Notes: a model not told the origin generated them from the letters alone. Positions 1-8,661 are shown, counted from the stretch's first letter. The stretch is 64,000 nt of DNA from Shinella zoogloeoides (GCF_022682305.1 NZ_CP093529.1:1-64000), one strand, 5' to 3'. Program-made: numbers and translations.

Positions 1-1209
1 ATGAATATGGCCGCAACGTTCGGACAGGCAATTTCCGAGGTCGATCAACTGATCATCGGGCAGGCGCACGAACTGTCAGACAAGCTGAAGCAGCACCGGC
101 TGGAAATGTTCCCGCCGGTCGCGCAGAAGAGCCTGCGCCAGTTCCAGCTCAGCGAGGCCGCCCACTTCCTCGGGGTGACGAGCGGCTATCTGCGCAACCT
201 TTCGCTCGAATCCAAGGGCCCGTTGCCGCAGGTGACGCCTTCGGGCCGCCGCTCCTATACGGCCGAGCAGTTGCAGGAGATGCGCGAATACCTGGAGCAG
301 AACAGCCGCGGCCAGCGCTACGTTCCGCGCCGGCGCGGCGCCGAGCACCTGCAGGTCATCGCCGTCGTGAACTTCAAGGGTGGCTCCGGCAAGACGACGA
401 CGACGGCGCATCTGGCGCAGCATCTCGCGCTCACCGGCCACCGCGTCCTGGCCGTCGACCTCGACCCGCAGGCCAGCCTTTCGGCCGTGCACGGCTTCCA
501 GCCGGAATTCGACGTCAACGAGAACGAGACCCTTTACGGGGCCATCCGCTACGATGACCAGCGCCGGCCTCTGAAGGAGATCATCCGCAAGACGAATTTC
601 CCGGGTCTCGATATCGTGCCCGGCAATCTCGAACTCATGGAGTTCGAGCACGACACGCCGCGCATTCTCGCGCAGGGCAACAGCGGCGATTACGGCCGGA
701 TCTTCTTTGCCCGTCTCGACGAGGCGCTTTCCACCGTCGCCGACGACTACGACGTCGTGGTGATCGACTGCCCGCCGCAACTCGGCTTCCTGACGATGAG
801 CGCGATCTGCGGCGCGACGGCCGTGCTGATCACAGTACATCCGCAGATGCTCGACGTCATGTCCATGTGCCAGTTCCTGCAGATGCTGGGCGAGGTGCTG
901 AACACGCTGAAGAGCGCGGGCGGCAACATGAACCTCGACTGGCTGCGCTACCTCGTCACCCGCTACGATCCGGCGGACGGGCCGCAGACGCAGATGGTCG
1001 CCTTCATGCGCTCGCTCTTCAAGCAGCATGTCCTGACCAGCCCGATGGTGCGCAGCGTCGCGATCGCCGATGCTGCGCTCACCAACCAGACGCTCTACGA
1101 GGTCGATCGCAGCCAGTTCACGCGCGCCACTTATGACCGCGCGCTGGAATCCATGGAGGCGGTCAACGCGGAACTCGTCGATCTCATTCACAAGGCATGG
1201 GGGCGTTGA
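1..1209 (+). CDS. repA: plasmid partitioning protein RepA (ParA-type ATPase)
   Basis: RepA is the ParA-like Walker ATPase of repABC replicons. With RepB it segregates the replicon and it represses its own operon. The 402-residue product has an N-terminal DNA-binding region (about residues 40-95, with the helix-turn-helix-like stretch SEAAHFLGVTSGYLRNL), then the deviant Walker A motif FKGGSGKTTT near residue 125, the switch motif DLDPQAS near 153 and DCPPQLG near 256. Length is normal for the family. The reading frame starts at base 1, so the window appears to be cut exactly at the start codon and the operator and promoter lie outside it. repB follows after 2 bp. Identification is firm; the start could in principle lie upstream of the window. 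Confidence 0.95.
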   Translation: MNMAATFGQAISEVDQLIIGQAHELSDKLKQHRLEMFPPVAQKSLRQFQLSEAAHFLGVTSGYLRNLSLESKGPLPQVTPSGRRSYTAEQLQEMREYLEQNSRGQRYVPRRRGAEHLQVIAVVNFKGGSGKTTTTAHLAQHLALTGHRVLAVDLDPQASLSAVHGFQPEFDVNENETLYGAIRYDDQRRPLKEIIRKTNFPGLDIVPGNLELMEFEHDTPRILAQGNSGDYGRIFFARLDEALSTVADDYDVVVIDCPPQLGFLTMSAICGATAVLITVHPQMLDVMSMCQFLQMLGEVLNTLKSAGGNMNLDWLRYLVTRYDPADGPQTQMVAFMRSLFKQHVLTSPMVRSVAIADAALTNQTLYEVDRSQFTRATYDRALESMEAVNAELVDLIHKAWGR

Positions 1210-1211
1210 TC

Positions 1212-2234
1212 ATGGCGCGCAAGAACATTCTTTCCAACCTGATCGCACCGGCCTCCGAGAAGTTGACGCCGGTAAACCCCGGACCGGAAGAGCACCGGCA
1301 GCATGTCACCTACAAGGGGATCGGCGCACTCGGCGCGGTGACGCGCAGCATCGATGCGCTCGCGGCCAAGGCGGATGCGGCCAAGGAGATCGAGGCCAAG
1401 CTCACGGCCGGTGAGGTCGTCATCGAGCTGGAACCCGACCAGATCGAGGAATCCTTCGTTTCCGACCGTCTGGTGCATTCCGACCAGCAGTTCCAGGAGC
1501 TTGTCGAGGCGATGCGCGTGCGCGGCCAGGACTCTCCGATCCTCGTGCGCCCGCATCCCGCAAAGGAGGGCGTCTACCAGATCGCCTTCGGTCATCGCCG
1601 CGCCAAGGCCGCCCGTCTGCTCGGCCGGCCCGTTCGCGCGGTGGTCAAGGCGCTGACCGACCGCGATCACGTCATCGCGCAGGGCCAGGAGAACAGCGCG
1701 CGCGCCGACCTTTCCTTCCTCGAGCGGGCGACTTTCGCCGGCGAACTGGAAACGAGGGGCTTCGACCGCGAGACGATCATGGCCGCACTCAGCGCCGACA
1801 AGACGACCGTTTCGAAGATGCTGTCCGTGGTGAACCGCATCCCCAAGGCCGTTCGCGTCGGCATCGGTCCGGCGCTTTCCATCGGCCGCGACCGCTGGCA
1901 TGAACTGGCGACGCGTTTCGACGAACCGGCCAACGAGGATCGCGCCGTGGAGTTCCTCGCGCGCGAGCGCATCAAGCTCCGCTCGCCGGAGGAACGCTTC
2001 AATCTCGTCAGCGGTCATCTTGCGAAGGGTGACGGGCCGGCGGCGGCGCACAAGCCTGCCCCCGCCACCTGGGAGCGCAAAGACGTTCAGGCCAATATCA
2101 AGGCCAATGGCCGCCAATACACGATTGCGCTGAAAGCGGCCGACGCGGCCGGCTTCGGTGCTTACATCACACGCAATCTGGACAGCCTCTACGAGGCGTA
2201 TCGTTCGGAAAACAAACAGAAATCAGGAGATTGA
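1212..2234 (+). CDS. repB: plasmid partitioning protein RepB (ParB-type)
   Basis: RepB is the ParB-like centromere-binding protein that works with RepA. The product of about 340 residues begins MARKNILSNL. The ParB/Sulfiredoxin-like nuclease-fold segment follows (GQDSPILVRPHP, then QIAFGHRRAKAARLLGRPV, roughly residues 95-140), with the motif ENSARADLSFLERA near residue 162 and a central helix-turn-helix. I chose ATG 1212, two bases after the repA stop, because family members start MARK; an in-frame ATG at 1197 would overlap repA. The gene is co-transcribed with repA and followed by a 156-bp spacer that holds the antisense RNA before repC. Confidence 0.95.
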   Translation: MARKNILSNLIAPASEKLTPVNPGPEEHRQHVTYKGIGALGAVTRSIDALAAKADAAKEIEAKLTAGEVVIELEPDQIEESFVSDRLVHSDQQFQELVEAMRVRGQDSPILVRPHPAKEGVYQIAFGHRRAKAARLLGRPVRAVVKALTDRDHVIAQGQENSARADLSFLERATFAGELETRGFDRETIMAALSADKTTVSKMLSVVNRIPKAVRVGIGPALSIGRDRWHELATRFDEPANEDRAVEFLARERIKLRSPEERFNLVSGHLAKGDGPAAAHKPAPATWERKDVQANIKANGRQYTIALKAADAAGFGAYITRNLDSLYEAYRSENKQKSGD

Positions 2235-2240
2235 TCCGCA

Positions 2241-2296
2241 AAAGAAAAAGGCCCCCTCAACGTTACCGTCGCGGAAGCCCTTCTCATCGTTTAGCA
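2241..2296 (-). ncRNA. counter-transcribed RNA (inc-alpha ctRNA) of the repABC operon
   Basis: The repB-repC spacer of repABC replicons encodes a small antisense RNA on the opposite strand that limits repC expression and sets copy number and incompatibility. Here the minus strand shows a promoter (2330-2302) followed by a roughly 55-nt region. It ends in a stem-loop pairing AAGG/CCTT and CTTCC/GGGGG around a bulged G and a long loop, then the T-rich tail TTTTTCTTTT. Size, place and terminator match the ctRNA_p42d type known from rhizobial plasmids. The 5' end is inferred from promoter spacing and may be off by a few bases. Confidence 0.85.
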
Positions 2297-2301
2297 GCCT
2301 G

Positions 2302-2330
2302 AGAATCGCACTTCCCCGAATCACAGTCAA
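2302..2330 (-). promoter_or_regulatory. sigma-70-type promoter of the ctRNA
   Basis: On the minus strand a -35 hexamer TTGACT (2330-2325) is separated by exactly 17 bp from a -10-like GATTCT (2307-2302). It points into the ctRNA and away from repC, as expected for a constitutive counter-transcript promoter. Confidence 0.65.
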
Positions 2331-2390
2331 GCCTTTTCGGCGCCGGTTTCGGTGATGGGGTCTCTTTTGCCTGTTGAAAGGTGAAGAGAC

Positions 2391-3713
2391 ATGGAGACGG
2401 ACGGCATAACGACGCCCTTCGGGCGGCGGGCGATGACGCTTGGCATGCTGGCAAGCCAGACGATCGCGAAGGCGGTCTCGCCGGAAGCGAGCATCGACAA
2501 GTGGAAGCTCTATCGCTGGCTTTGTGAGGCGCGGCCGAAACTCGGCATCAGCGACCGGGCGCTTTCCGTCCTGAATGCGCTGATGAGCTTCCATCCAAAG
2601 ACCGAGCTTTGCGGCAATGAGGGTCTCGTCGTGTTTCCCTCCAATGCCCAGCTTTCACTCCGCACCCACGGCATGGCAGAAACGACGCTGCGCCGTCACC
2701 TTGCCGCGCTTGTCGAGGCGGGCCTTCTGACGCGCAGGGATAGTCCGAACGGCAAACGCTATGTGCGCCGCGACAGGCAGGGCGAGATCGGCGAGGCTTA
2801 CGGCTTCTCGCTGGCGCCGCTGCTCGCAAGGGCTGGGGAGATCGAGACCGTGGCGGCGGCTGTCACCGCAGAGCGCCTGCTGTTGCAGCGGATGCGTGAA
2901 CGGATCACGCTGGTTCGCCGCGATATCGCCAAACTGATCGAGACAGCTTTGGAAGACGGCCTTCAGGGCGACTGGATGCGTTATGAGGCGGAATACCGCC
3001 AGCAGGTCCTGGCGCTGCCGCGGGTCGCGACGCCTGATATCCTGGCACCGATCCTCGTGGCACTCGAAGCATTGCGGGAAGAAATCCTCAAGCAACTGGA
3101 ACGACAGTTGATTTTACAAAATTCGGCTGGCAATGCCGGCCATACCGAGCGGCACAAACAGAATTCAAAACCGGACTCCACCTCTGACTTTGAACCAAGC
3201 TTCGAAACGAAGCAGGGCGGCGATGGCAGCATTCGACCTGAAACGCTGGAGAGTGGGCGGGTAGCGGCAAGTGCGAGCCGGACCGTAGACAACTCGACGG
3301 GTAACGCAATGCCAGCTGACAAGGATGGTCGCCGCCAGCCTCGGCCGGCAGCGACAAACGAGCCGCACAAGCCCTATCCGCTCGGACTTGTCCTGCAGGC
3401 CTGCCCGGAAATCGTTCCCTTCGGTCCCGGCGGTGCGATTTCCGGTTGGCGGGACTTGATGACGGCGGCGGTGGTGGTCCGCTCGATGCTGGCCGTCAGC
3501 CCCTCGGCCTACGAAAAGGCCTGTGAGGTGCTGGGGCCTGAAAATGCAGCGACGGTGATCGCCTGCATATTCGAGCGTTCGGGGCACATCAACTCGGCCG
3601 GCGGCTATCTGCGCGACTTGACCCGCCGGGCGGAGCGGGGCGAGTTCGCCCTTGGCCCGATGCTGATGGCGCTGGTGCGGGCAAACGCGCATCCGGCGAC
3701 GCGTGCCGGATGA
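2391..3713 (+). CDS. repC: replication initiation protein RepC
   Basis: RepC is the initiator of repABC replicons, and in characterised plasmids the origin of replication lies inside its own coding sequence. The 440-residue product carries the family N-terminal winged-helix region (SDRALSVLNALMSFHP, then SLRTHGMAETTLRRHLAALVEAG, residues about 55-115). It also has the conserved C-terminal block ending SGHINSAGGYLRDLTRRAERGEF. The start at 2391 follows a good ribosome-binding site (GAAAGGTG). A locally AT-richer stretch at about 3100-3190 lies inside the gene, where the origin of related plasmids sits. The gene closes the repABC operon. Confidence 0.95.
   Translation: METDGITTPFGRRAMTLGMLASQTIAKAVSPEASIDKWKLYRWLCEARPKLGISDRALSVLNALMSFHPKTELCGNEGLVVFPSNAQLSLRTHGMAETTLRRHLAALVEAGLLTRRDSPNGKRYVRRDRQGEIGEAYGFSLAPLLARAGEIETVAAAVTAERLLLQRMRERITLVRRDIAKLIETALEDGLQGDWMRYEAEYRQQVLALPRVATPDILAPILVALEALREEILKQLERQLILQNSAGNAGHTERHKQNSKPDSTSDFEPSFETKQGGDGSIRPETLESGRVAASASRTVDNSTGNAMPADKDGRRQPRPAATNEPHKPYPLGLVLQACPEIVPFGPGGAISGWRDLMTAAVVVRSMLAVSPSAYEKACEVLGPENAATVIACIFERSGHINSAGGYLRDLTRRAERGEFALGPMLMALVRANAHPATRAG
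3100..3190. other. AT-richer stretch inside repC, candidate oriV position
   Basis: Against the GC-rich background this part of repC (including ttgattttacaaaattc from about 3109) is visibly AT-rich and encodes a low-complexity linker between the two RepC domains. In characterised repABC plasmids the origin lies in an AT-rich segment within repC. Assigning oriV here is by analogy only. Confidence 0.4.
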
Positions 3714-3743
3714 TGACAAAGCGGTGCGGCGAATCTGCTTTGG

Positions 3744-3768
3744 AAACCGCATGTTAACCATGCGGTTC
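3744..3768. repeat. inverted repeat downstream of repC (possible centromere-like site)
   Basis: A 9-bp perfect inverted repeat, aaccgcatg (3745-3753) and catgcggtt (3759-3767), flanks a 5-bp centre ttaac. It lies 31 bp after the repC stop and before the DUF6074 gene. No T-tract follows, so it is not an obvious intrinsic terminator. Centromere-like palindromes bound by RepB occur next to repC in some repABC plasmids, but the motif does not clearly match the GTT-N-GC-N-AAC type I know, so the role is open. Confidence 0.4.
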
Positions 3769-3803
3769 CTAATCATGGGCGGAAGACAAGGAAGCCCGAA
3801 TCA

Positions 3804-4076
3804 ATGCCGCCATCCGCCTTTGCCCAGCCGCACCGCCATTCCGATACCGTCGTCCCGTTTCCAGCCGAGCGCCGCACTGCCCATGTTCGCCGCTGCGCCG
3901 GGGAGCTGGACGGTCTCCAGGGCGAGGATGCGCGCCATTACTGGATGAGGGTCTGCCGGGAGCTGGCGGAGGAGCTGCGCAAGCTCGGATCCAGCGAACA
4001 CCAGGCGCGTGCGGCTGTCTTTGCTTTTCAGGATGAGGTGCAGCAGGAGCTTTCCCGACTGCACGAAGCCGGCTGA
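3804..4076 (+). CDS. DUF6074 family small protein
   Basis: A 90-residue protein with no signal peptide or membrane segment. The motif VVPFPAERRTAHVRR near residue 16, followed by a mostly helical, charged tail (ELAEELRKLG, QDEVQQELSRLHEAG), resembles the DUF6074 group of short rhizobial proteins often found beside plasmid replication genes. Function is unknown. Convergent with the LysE-type gene, whose stop codon begins 3 bp beyond its own. The family call rests on the VPFP-RR motif and size. Confidence 0.65.
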   Translation: MPPSAFAQPHRHSDTVVPFPAERRTAHVRRCAGELDGLQGEDARHYWMRVCRELAEELRKLGSSEHQARAAVFAFQDEVQQELSRLHEAG

Positions 4077-4078
4077 TC

Positions 4079-4660
4079 TCAGATCAGGTTGGATGCGCTC
4101 CCGACCAGCCCTGCCGAAAAGAGGAGCAGGAAGACGGCGGCGATGCGATAGACGAGGCGCGGCGAAAGAACCGGCGCCTTGCCGACAACGTGGCCGAGCG
4201 TCAGAAAGCTTGTCCCGGCGGTCAGCACCAGCAGGCTGAAAAGCCCGAGTGCGGGAGTGATTTCCGCGAGCGTGCCATGCGGCATGATGACCAGCCCGAT
4301 GATCGGGGCTTTCGGATTGAGCATGGTCGTCAGGAAAACCTGGCCAATCGTTATCGGGGCTGCCTGGCGCTCCGCCTTTTGCTCCGAAGACACGCGCCAG
4401 AGGCGGACCGCCAGAAAAAGTACCCAGCACGCAGCGGCGATCCGCAGACCTGCGGCAAGCGCGGGGCGTCCGTCCAGAAGTGGCGCGGCGATGGTTGCGA
4501 GCGGAACGATCACCGCGAGATAGCCGAGGAGTTCTCCCGCCAGCAAGGGAGTGCTCGCCCGCAGCCCACGCGTTGCGGCTGCGACGGTCAGTAGCGTATT
4601 GGTCGGGCCGGGCGTCAGCAGAAGCGCGAGAATGGCGAAAGTGAAAAAGCTGTCCGGCAT
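4079..4660 (-). CDS. LysE family amino acid/threonine exporter
   Basis: An inner-membrane exporter of the LysE/RhtB family (193 residues, about six hydrophobic segments). It begins MPDSFFTFAILALLLTPGPT; the conserved family motif PGPTN is at residues 17-21, just after the first membrane helix. A second family-like block, MLNPKAPIIGLVIMP, lies near residue 112. Members export amino acids such as lysine, threonine or homoserine; the substrate here cannot be told. Transcribed alone on the minus strand, convergent with DUF6074 and divergent from the UPF0303 gene at 4798. Confidence 0.85.
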   Translation of the reverse strand: MPDSFFTFAILALLLTPGPTNTLLTVAAATRGLRASTPLLAGELLGYLAVIVPLATIAAPLLDGRPALAAGLRIAAACWVLFLAVRLWRVSSEQKAERQAAPITIGQVFLTTMLNPKAPIIGLVIMPHGTLAEITPALGLFSLLVLTAGTSFLTLGHVVGKAPVLSPRLVYRIAAVFLLLFSAGLVGSASNLI

Positions 4661-4797
4661 GGTCGTCCATCGGTCGGTTGTAGAACTCCCCTACCCTATG
4701 GTCCTCGTGTCGGGCAACCTTGATCTCTATCAAAGCCCTTTCTCTCCGGCGCGAGTCCCGCTAGGAACAGCGAAAGGGTTTCGGTTGGGAGGCGAAA

Positions 4798-5298
4798 ATG
4801 ACGGAGATGCTGGCTGAGGATATTCGCAGGCTTGAGGAGCAGGAGCGGTTGCTGCGTTTCAGCCGGTTCAGTCCCGATGACGCCTGGGCGCTCGGCAGTC
4901 GTATCCGGGAAATGGCAATGGCCCGCGTCGCGAGCGTCGCGATCGATATCTCTTTGCGCGACCGTACGCTTTTCCACTGCGCCCTCCCCGGCACCACGAC
5001 GGACAATGTCGAGTGGATCCGTCGCAAGCGCAACACCGTCCTGCGGCTTTGGAGCGCCTCCTATCTCGTGGGGCGAAAGCTTGCTCTTTCCGGACGTGAC
5101 CAGGTGGAAGCTCGCAACCTTTCCTATGCGGACTTTTCCGTGCATGGCGGCAGCGTTCCGCTCTTTGTCGCCGATCTCGGCTGCGTCGGGGCTGTGACGG
5201 TCTCGGGCGTGCCGGAACGGATCGACCACGCGATCGTCGTCGATGGACTGGCTGACTTTCTCGGGATCGATCTTGGCGAGGCGCGCCTGCCGGAGTGA
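4798..5298 (+). CDS. UPF0303 / heme-degrading-domain-like protein
   Basis: A 166-residue soluble protein without signal peptide. The pattern MAMARVASVAIDISLRDRTL near residue 39, the block DNVEWIRRKRNTV near 71 and the C-terminal block FVADLGCVGAVTVSGVPERIDHAIVVD (split across residues 122-148) match the UPF0303 family (GlcG/HbpS-like fold). Some members are annotated as heme-degrading or heme-interacting proteins. The exact role is unknown. The gene is alone between the divergent LysE gene and the decayed region. The ATG at 4798 follows a weak purine-rich stretch (ttgggaggcgaaa). Confidence 0.75.
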   Translation: MTEMLAEDIRRLEEQERLLRFSRFSPDDAWALGSRIREMAMARVASVAIDISLRDRTLFHCALPGTTTDNVEWIRRKRNTVLRLWSASYLVGRKLALSGRDQVEARNLSYADFSVHGGSVPLFVADLGCVGAVTVSGVPERIDHAIVVDGLADFLGIDLGEARLPE

Positions 5299-6419
5299 GG
5301 CCCCTCCCCTCTAAGAAAGACGAGACCGTCCGGCTGCTGGGAAAGAGGAGAGGATCTGGCCTTCCGTGAAGCCGCGCCACGTCCTGGCCTTCGTGATCCT
5401 CCCGATCAGCGTGGTTCCCACCACTCTTCGGCTGACCCGCAGCTACATGGACGAGACGCGCCCCTACAGGCGAGTTCGGTCCAGCGCCTTGCAGGTCATC
5501 TTGGCCGGTATGAGCCCTCCCCACGCTGATCGCTGACCACGACGATGTCAAAAGCCTGCTCCTGCTATAGGTGCTGGAAAATCCGACGCTTCGCAAGGCG
5601 GGAAAAATACCCTAAGGAAATCAATTGCCTGTTTGGATCGTCCGATACCTATTTGATGATCTCGAATCGCAACACGGTCGCTACGAGCAACTATGACCTA
5701 CCGGGAACCTTCATCAGGTAGAATTTCAACTACCACCCTATTTTTAGAATGCGGTCGCCGGAAAGATGCTCGGTGTGACCGTCTTCAAGGTCGATCATCG
5801 ATCCCATGGTTTCGATAAGCCGGCACTTACGAAATTTGCCTGCAAGCCCAATGATCGGCTAGGGCCGGTCTGTCTATTGGATGCGATCGCCGATACGATG
5901 GAGATCGTTGCGCTGGAAGGCTCAGACCTGGTGGTTCTGGCCGGTCCGTTCGACTTCAGTAGGTCCTCGTCAATATAGTTAGCAATGCCGCGGACGTTGG
6001 AGAGGAACTTGCCGAGCGGGATGTCCTGCTTTCCACGTGTCCGGCATCAAGGTACGTCACTATGGTGTCCCGGTGTGCCAGGCGCGATTGCCGAAAACCT
6101 CATCGAGAGCAAGCTTTTCGCCCATGAGGGCGCCGCCTATGAGTGCGGTCTCATTGCCTACGCGGCTTGGCACACACGGTGGTAGCCTGAAGCCGGTTTA
6201 CGAGAAGATGCAGAAATACGGCCTCGGCAGGAGTTTCGAATATTCTGCTGCTTCTGAGGATATGTGAACGTGATGGGTGGATTTCCACCAATCTCCTCGG
6301 GCGTTTGTTCCCGTTTCCACCTGCTGAGCGAAGTTTACGGCGGTAAACACGGGCGGATGTCCCCTCCCCGCCTTGCTCCGTCCGCCATGTGGCTCACGCT
6401 TGATATATTCAGGAAACGG
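5299..6419. other. decayed region without an intact gene
   Basis: No open frame here looks like a real gene in either direction: frames are short, codon use is erratic and stops are frequent, unlike the rest of the window. Short readable pieces suggest relics. A 70-codon frame (5766-5978) starts MLGVTVFKVDHRSHGFD and is not recognised. A piece near 6085-6130 reads AIAENLIESKLFAHEGAA, reminiscent of the ENLIESELFGHEKGAF motif of sigma-54 activators. A piece at about 6184-6267 reads LKPVYEKMQKYGLGRSFEY and is not recognised. I see no insertion sequence ends or terminal repeats. Confidence 0.5.
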
Positions 6420-6925
6420 TGCGGGAGGAGCCACGAACTACGAAGGCCAACGAGGAGCCGGTGCGGTGACCAATGCCGGCATCGGAGAGACCTCCTCTCT
6501 CTGTGGCATGATGCTGGTGAGCGCTCTGCAGACGCAGTTCACTACCGTGCTCCAAAAGGAGCGGGGCCGACCGTGATCGACCTGCTGGGTGACCATACGA
6601 CGAACACAGCGAAGTAGATCCTGGGCGGGCAATCAAGGTTTATCCCCGTAACCTCCCCAGCCCATCTCGATGCCCTGCCCGAAATCCCAACGGCTGAGGA
6701 AGGCGGCTTGCCCGGTCTCCAGATCGGCATCTGGCGCTGCGTCTATGCGCCGAAGGGCACCCCGCGGAGATGACCGAGTGTCTCTCCAAGTCGTTGCAGC
6801 TTACCTTGAAGGGCCCGAACGTCTTTGCTCACTTTGCCGAACTGGGCACGGTGCCCTTTTCTCGCTGACTTATGCGATTCCGACCGCGCTCAAAACGGGA
6901 CTGGAGAGCGGGATCGGGGGCTAGA
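6420..6925 (+). pseudogene. tctC-like solute-binding protein relic (tripartite tricarboxylate transporter)
   Basis: Fragments in shifting frames recall the TctC/Bug family of periplasmic binding proteins. AGIGETSSLCGMMLVSAL (about 6477-6530) matches the family's GxGSTSHLxGELL block. GAGPTVIDLLGDH (about 6560-6597) matches GAGPAxxDLLGG. ALPEIPTAEEGGLPG and IWRCVYAPKGTP (about 6671-6765) match the 'tvaEaGlPGfev..wfGvfAPkGTP' block, and NVFAHFAELGTVPF follows. At least two frame changes and an in-frame stop separate these pieces, and the N-terminal half is missing. The relics lie in the order and spacing of a tctCBA operon with the two pieces downstream. Confidence 0.7.
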
Positions 6926-7043
6926 AGCCGACCATCGAGGCTGCTGACCGTTCGCCAATTGAGGCGGCAAGACCTGCTGGACCAGGCTCGCAGCGGCGTT
7001 CATGCCGTCGCGGTCTGAGGAGGCCGCAGGGAAAGGGATGCCC

Positions 7044-7503
7044 ATGAAACAAGTACAATTCGACAGCGCCCGTGCGCTCTGCAGTCTGATGTTCACCGCG
7101 TTGGAAATCCTCCTAGTTTATCAATGGCTTAACCTTGAATTTAACACAGTGTTCCGCATGGAGCCGGGTTACTCTCCGCTGATCCTCGCTGCATCCAGGC
7201 GCTGCTCGGCGTCGTTCTGCTGGTTCAGGCGATGGGATGGACGGAGAGCCGATAGGACCGCTGGCGCTGTGCGGCATGCTCTTCATCCCCCCTGCCCCGG
7301 TCTTCTTCGGATTGGCGGTGCGCGGCCTTGGCTTCGTCCCGTCGCTGTTCTTCACGGTGCTGATCGGCGCCTTCGCCTCGTCGCGCATGAAGCCCGGTAT
7401 GGCGCCCGCCGTCGCCGCCGTCATCACAGTCTTTTCCGCGGTGGTGTTCGGCTATGCCCCCGTTCCGCCGTTCGAGCAGGTCGCCCCCTGGACCCAACTC
7501 TAG
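7044..7503 (+). pseudogene. tctB-like small membrane subunit, frameshifted
   Basis: From ATG 7044 the frame reads MKQVQFDSARALCSLMFTAL and continues to FRMEPGYSPLIL, the typical N-terminus and 'fRMGPGyFP' motif of TctB. Near 7190 the frame is lost; the neighbouring frame carries QALLGVVLLVQAMGW. From about 7234 a third frame reads GEPIGPLALCGMLFI and GLGFVPSLFFTVLIGAFASS to a stop at 7501-7503, which is the TctB C-terminal half. All family segments are present but two frameshifts break the gene, so it looks recently inactivated compared with tctC. Confidence 0.75.
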
Positions 7504-7510
7504 AGGGATG

Positions 7511-7590
7511 TGTGAATCTTGTCAGCCATCTCGCGCTCGGCTTCTCGACCGCAGCCTCGCCCACCAATCTCGCCTGCCTCGGTCAAGGCG
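7511..7590 (+). pseudogene. truncated start of tctA-like permease
   Basis: Starting at GTG 7511 the frame reads VNLVSHLALGFSTAASPTNL, which matches the conserved N-terminus of the large TctA permease (family pattern 'l..La.GF..a..p.NL.y...G'). The match ends after about 24 codons, where unrelated sequence begins, so the roughly 500-residue permease has been deleted. Position directly after tctB agrees with the usual tctCBA order. Confidence 0.6.
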
Positions 7591-7699
7591 AAGCGCGACG
7601 AGGTCTTTCAGGAGGAGGGCTGACGGAAAAGAGGTGAAGCGTTCACCGGCACCCTTCCATCTTGGATGGCGATCATCACGCAGTTTACCGCGGTCAACT

Positions 7700-8461
7700 T
7701 CAGCCGGCGAGGGTGACGTTGACGCCGGCTGCCTTCAGCGCGGTCGAGATGTCGCGGGGAGGGGCTTTTTCGGTGAAGAGGTCGGTCAGCGCATCGAAAG
7801 CGCAGACGCGCACCAGGCCCTGCCGGCCGAACTTGCTGTGGTCGGTGACGACGATGGCCCGCCGACCGCGTGAGACGACGGCGCGGGCGAACTCGGCTTC
7901 CTCGAGATCATAGTCCATGATGCCGATGCCGGCGTCGATGGCGCCTGTGGTGATGACGGCGTGGCCGACGGTGAAGTGGCTGATGAATTCGATGGCCGAG
8001 ACCCCGAAGGCCGCACCGTTGTCGCTGCGCAGCTCGCCGCCGGCCATGTAGACGCGATTGCCGTTGACGGTCGACAGGGTGCGGGCGATATCGGATGAGT
8101 TGGTGACGACGGTCAATTGGCGGTGGCCGAGAAGCTCTCGGGCGAGGTAGCTTGTCGTCGTGCCCGTATCGAGCATGATGGAATCGCCGTCGCGGATCGT
8201 CGCCGCCACGGCCATGGCGATGGCCTTCTTGGCGTCGCTGTTTTCGCGCATGCGCTTTTCGAAGGGGGCTTCGCCGACGCTTGAGGCCAGCGCCACCGCG
8301 CCGTGCATCTTCACCACCGCACCGCTGGTGGTCAGCGGCTTGATGTCCCGCCGCACGGTTTCCAGCGAAACGTCGAGTTCCCGGGCCAGATCCGCGATGG
8401 AGACCGTGCCGTCCTGCTGGAGGAGTCGGAGGATGTCGCTGTGGCGTTTGGAATGGTTCAT
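7700..8461 (-). CDS. DeoR/GlpR family transcriptional regulator
   Basis: A 253-residue sugar-responsive repressor. The N-terminal DeoR helix-turn-helix covers residues 1-57 (RHSDILRLLQQDGTVSIADL, then LDVSLETVRRDI). The C-terminal DeoR sensor domain contains GDSIMLDTGTTTSYLAREL and VVTNSSDIARTL, then AGGELR, and the late motif VVTDHSKFGRQGLV that is typical of the family. Such regulators sense phosphorylated sugars or polyols. It is divergent from the phosphotransferase at 8662 across 200 bp and likely controls that gene pair; control of the large ABC/kinase operon beginning at 12217 is also possible. Confidence 0.9.
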   Translation of the reverse strand: MNHSKRHSDILRLLQQDGTVSIADLARELDVSLETVRRDIKPLTTSGAVVKMHGAVALASSVGEAPFEKRMRENSDAKKAIAMAVAATIRDGDSIMLDTGTTTSYLARELLGHRQLTVVTNSSDIARTLSTVNGNRVYMAGGELRSDNGAAFGVSAIEFISHFTVGHAVITTGAIDAGIGIMDYDLEEAEFARAVVSRGRRAIVVTDHSKFGRQGLVRVCAFDALTDLFTEKAPPRDISTALKAAGVNVTLAG

Positions 8462-8567
8462 CTCTTCCGAACCCTCGATACTGCCCTTGTTTCATACCCT
8501 TTTGGAGATCGCCTGGCAAGAAAACCGCAGAATCGGGCGCAAAGACAGAAAAAACCACAGGCCGGAA

Positions 8568-8596
8568 TTGACAGCCGTGCCTGTCCGGCGTGACAT
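8568..8596 (+). promoter_or_regulatory. candidate promoter for phosphotransferase/FAD enzyme pair
   Basis: TTGACA (8568-8573) and TGACAT (8591-8596) are spaced 17 bp apart in the DeoR/phosphotransferase divergent spacer, 65 bp before the start codon. The -35 is perfect and the -10 is weak, which suits regulated expression. Confidence 0.4.
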
Positions 8597-8661
8597 GGGC
8601 GAGCCGTGGCATCCACAAGAACAATGGGGGAAGACGCCGGGCGAATTTCGGGGGGAAGTGC

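Noticed and set aside
5299..7700. An insertion sequence as cause of the decayed region
   Set aside because: No transposase-like frame, terminal inverted repeat or target duplication was seen; relic transporter genes explain the recognisable pieces.
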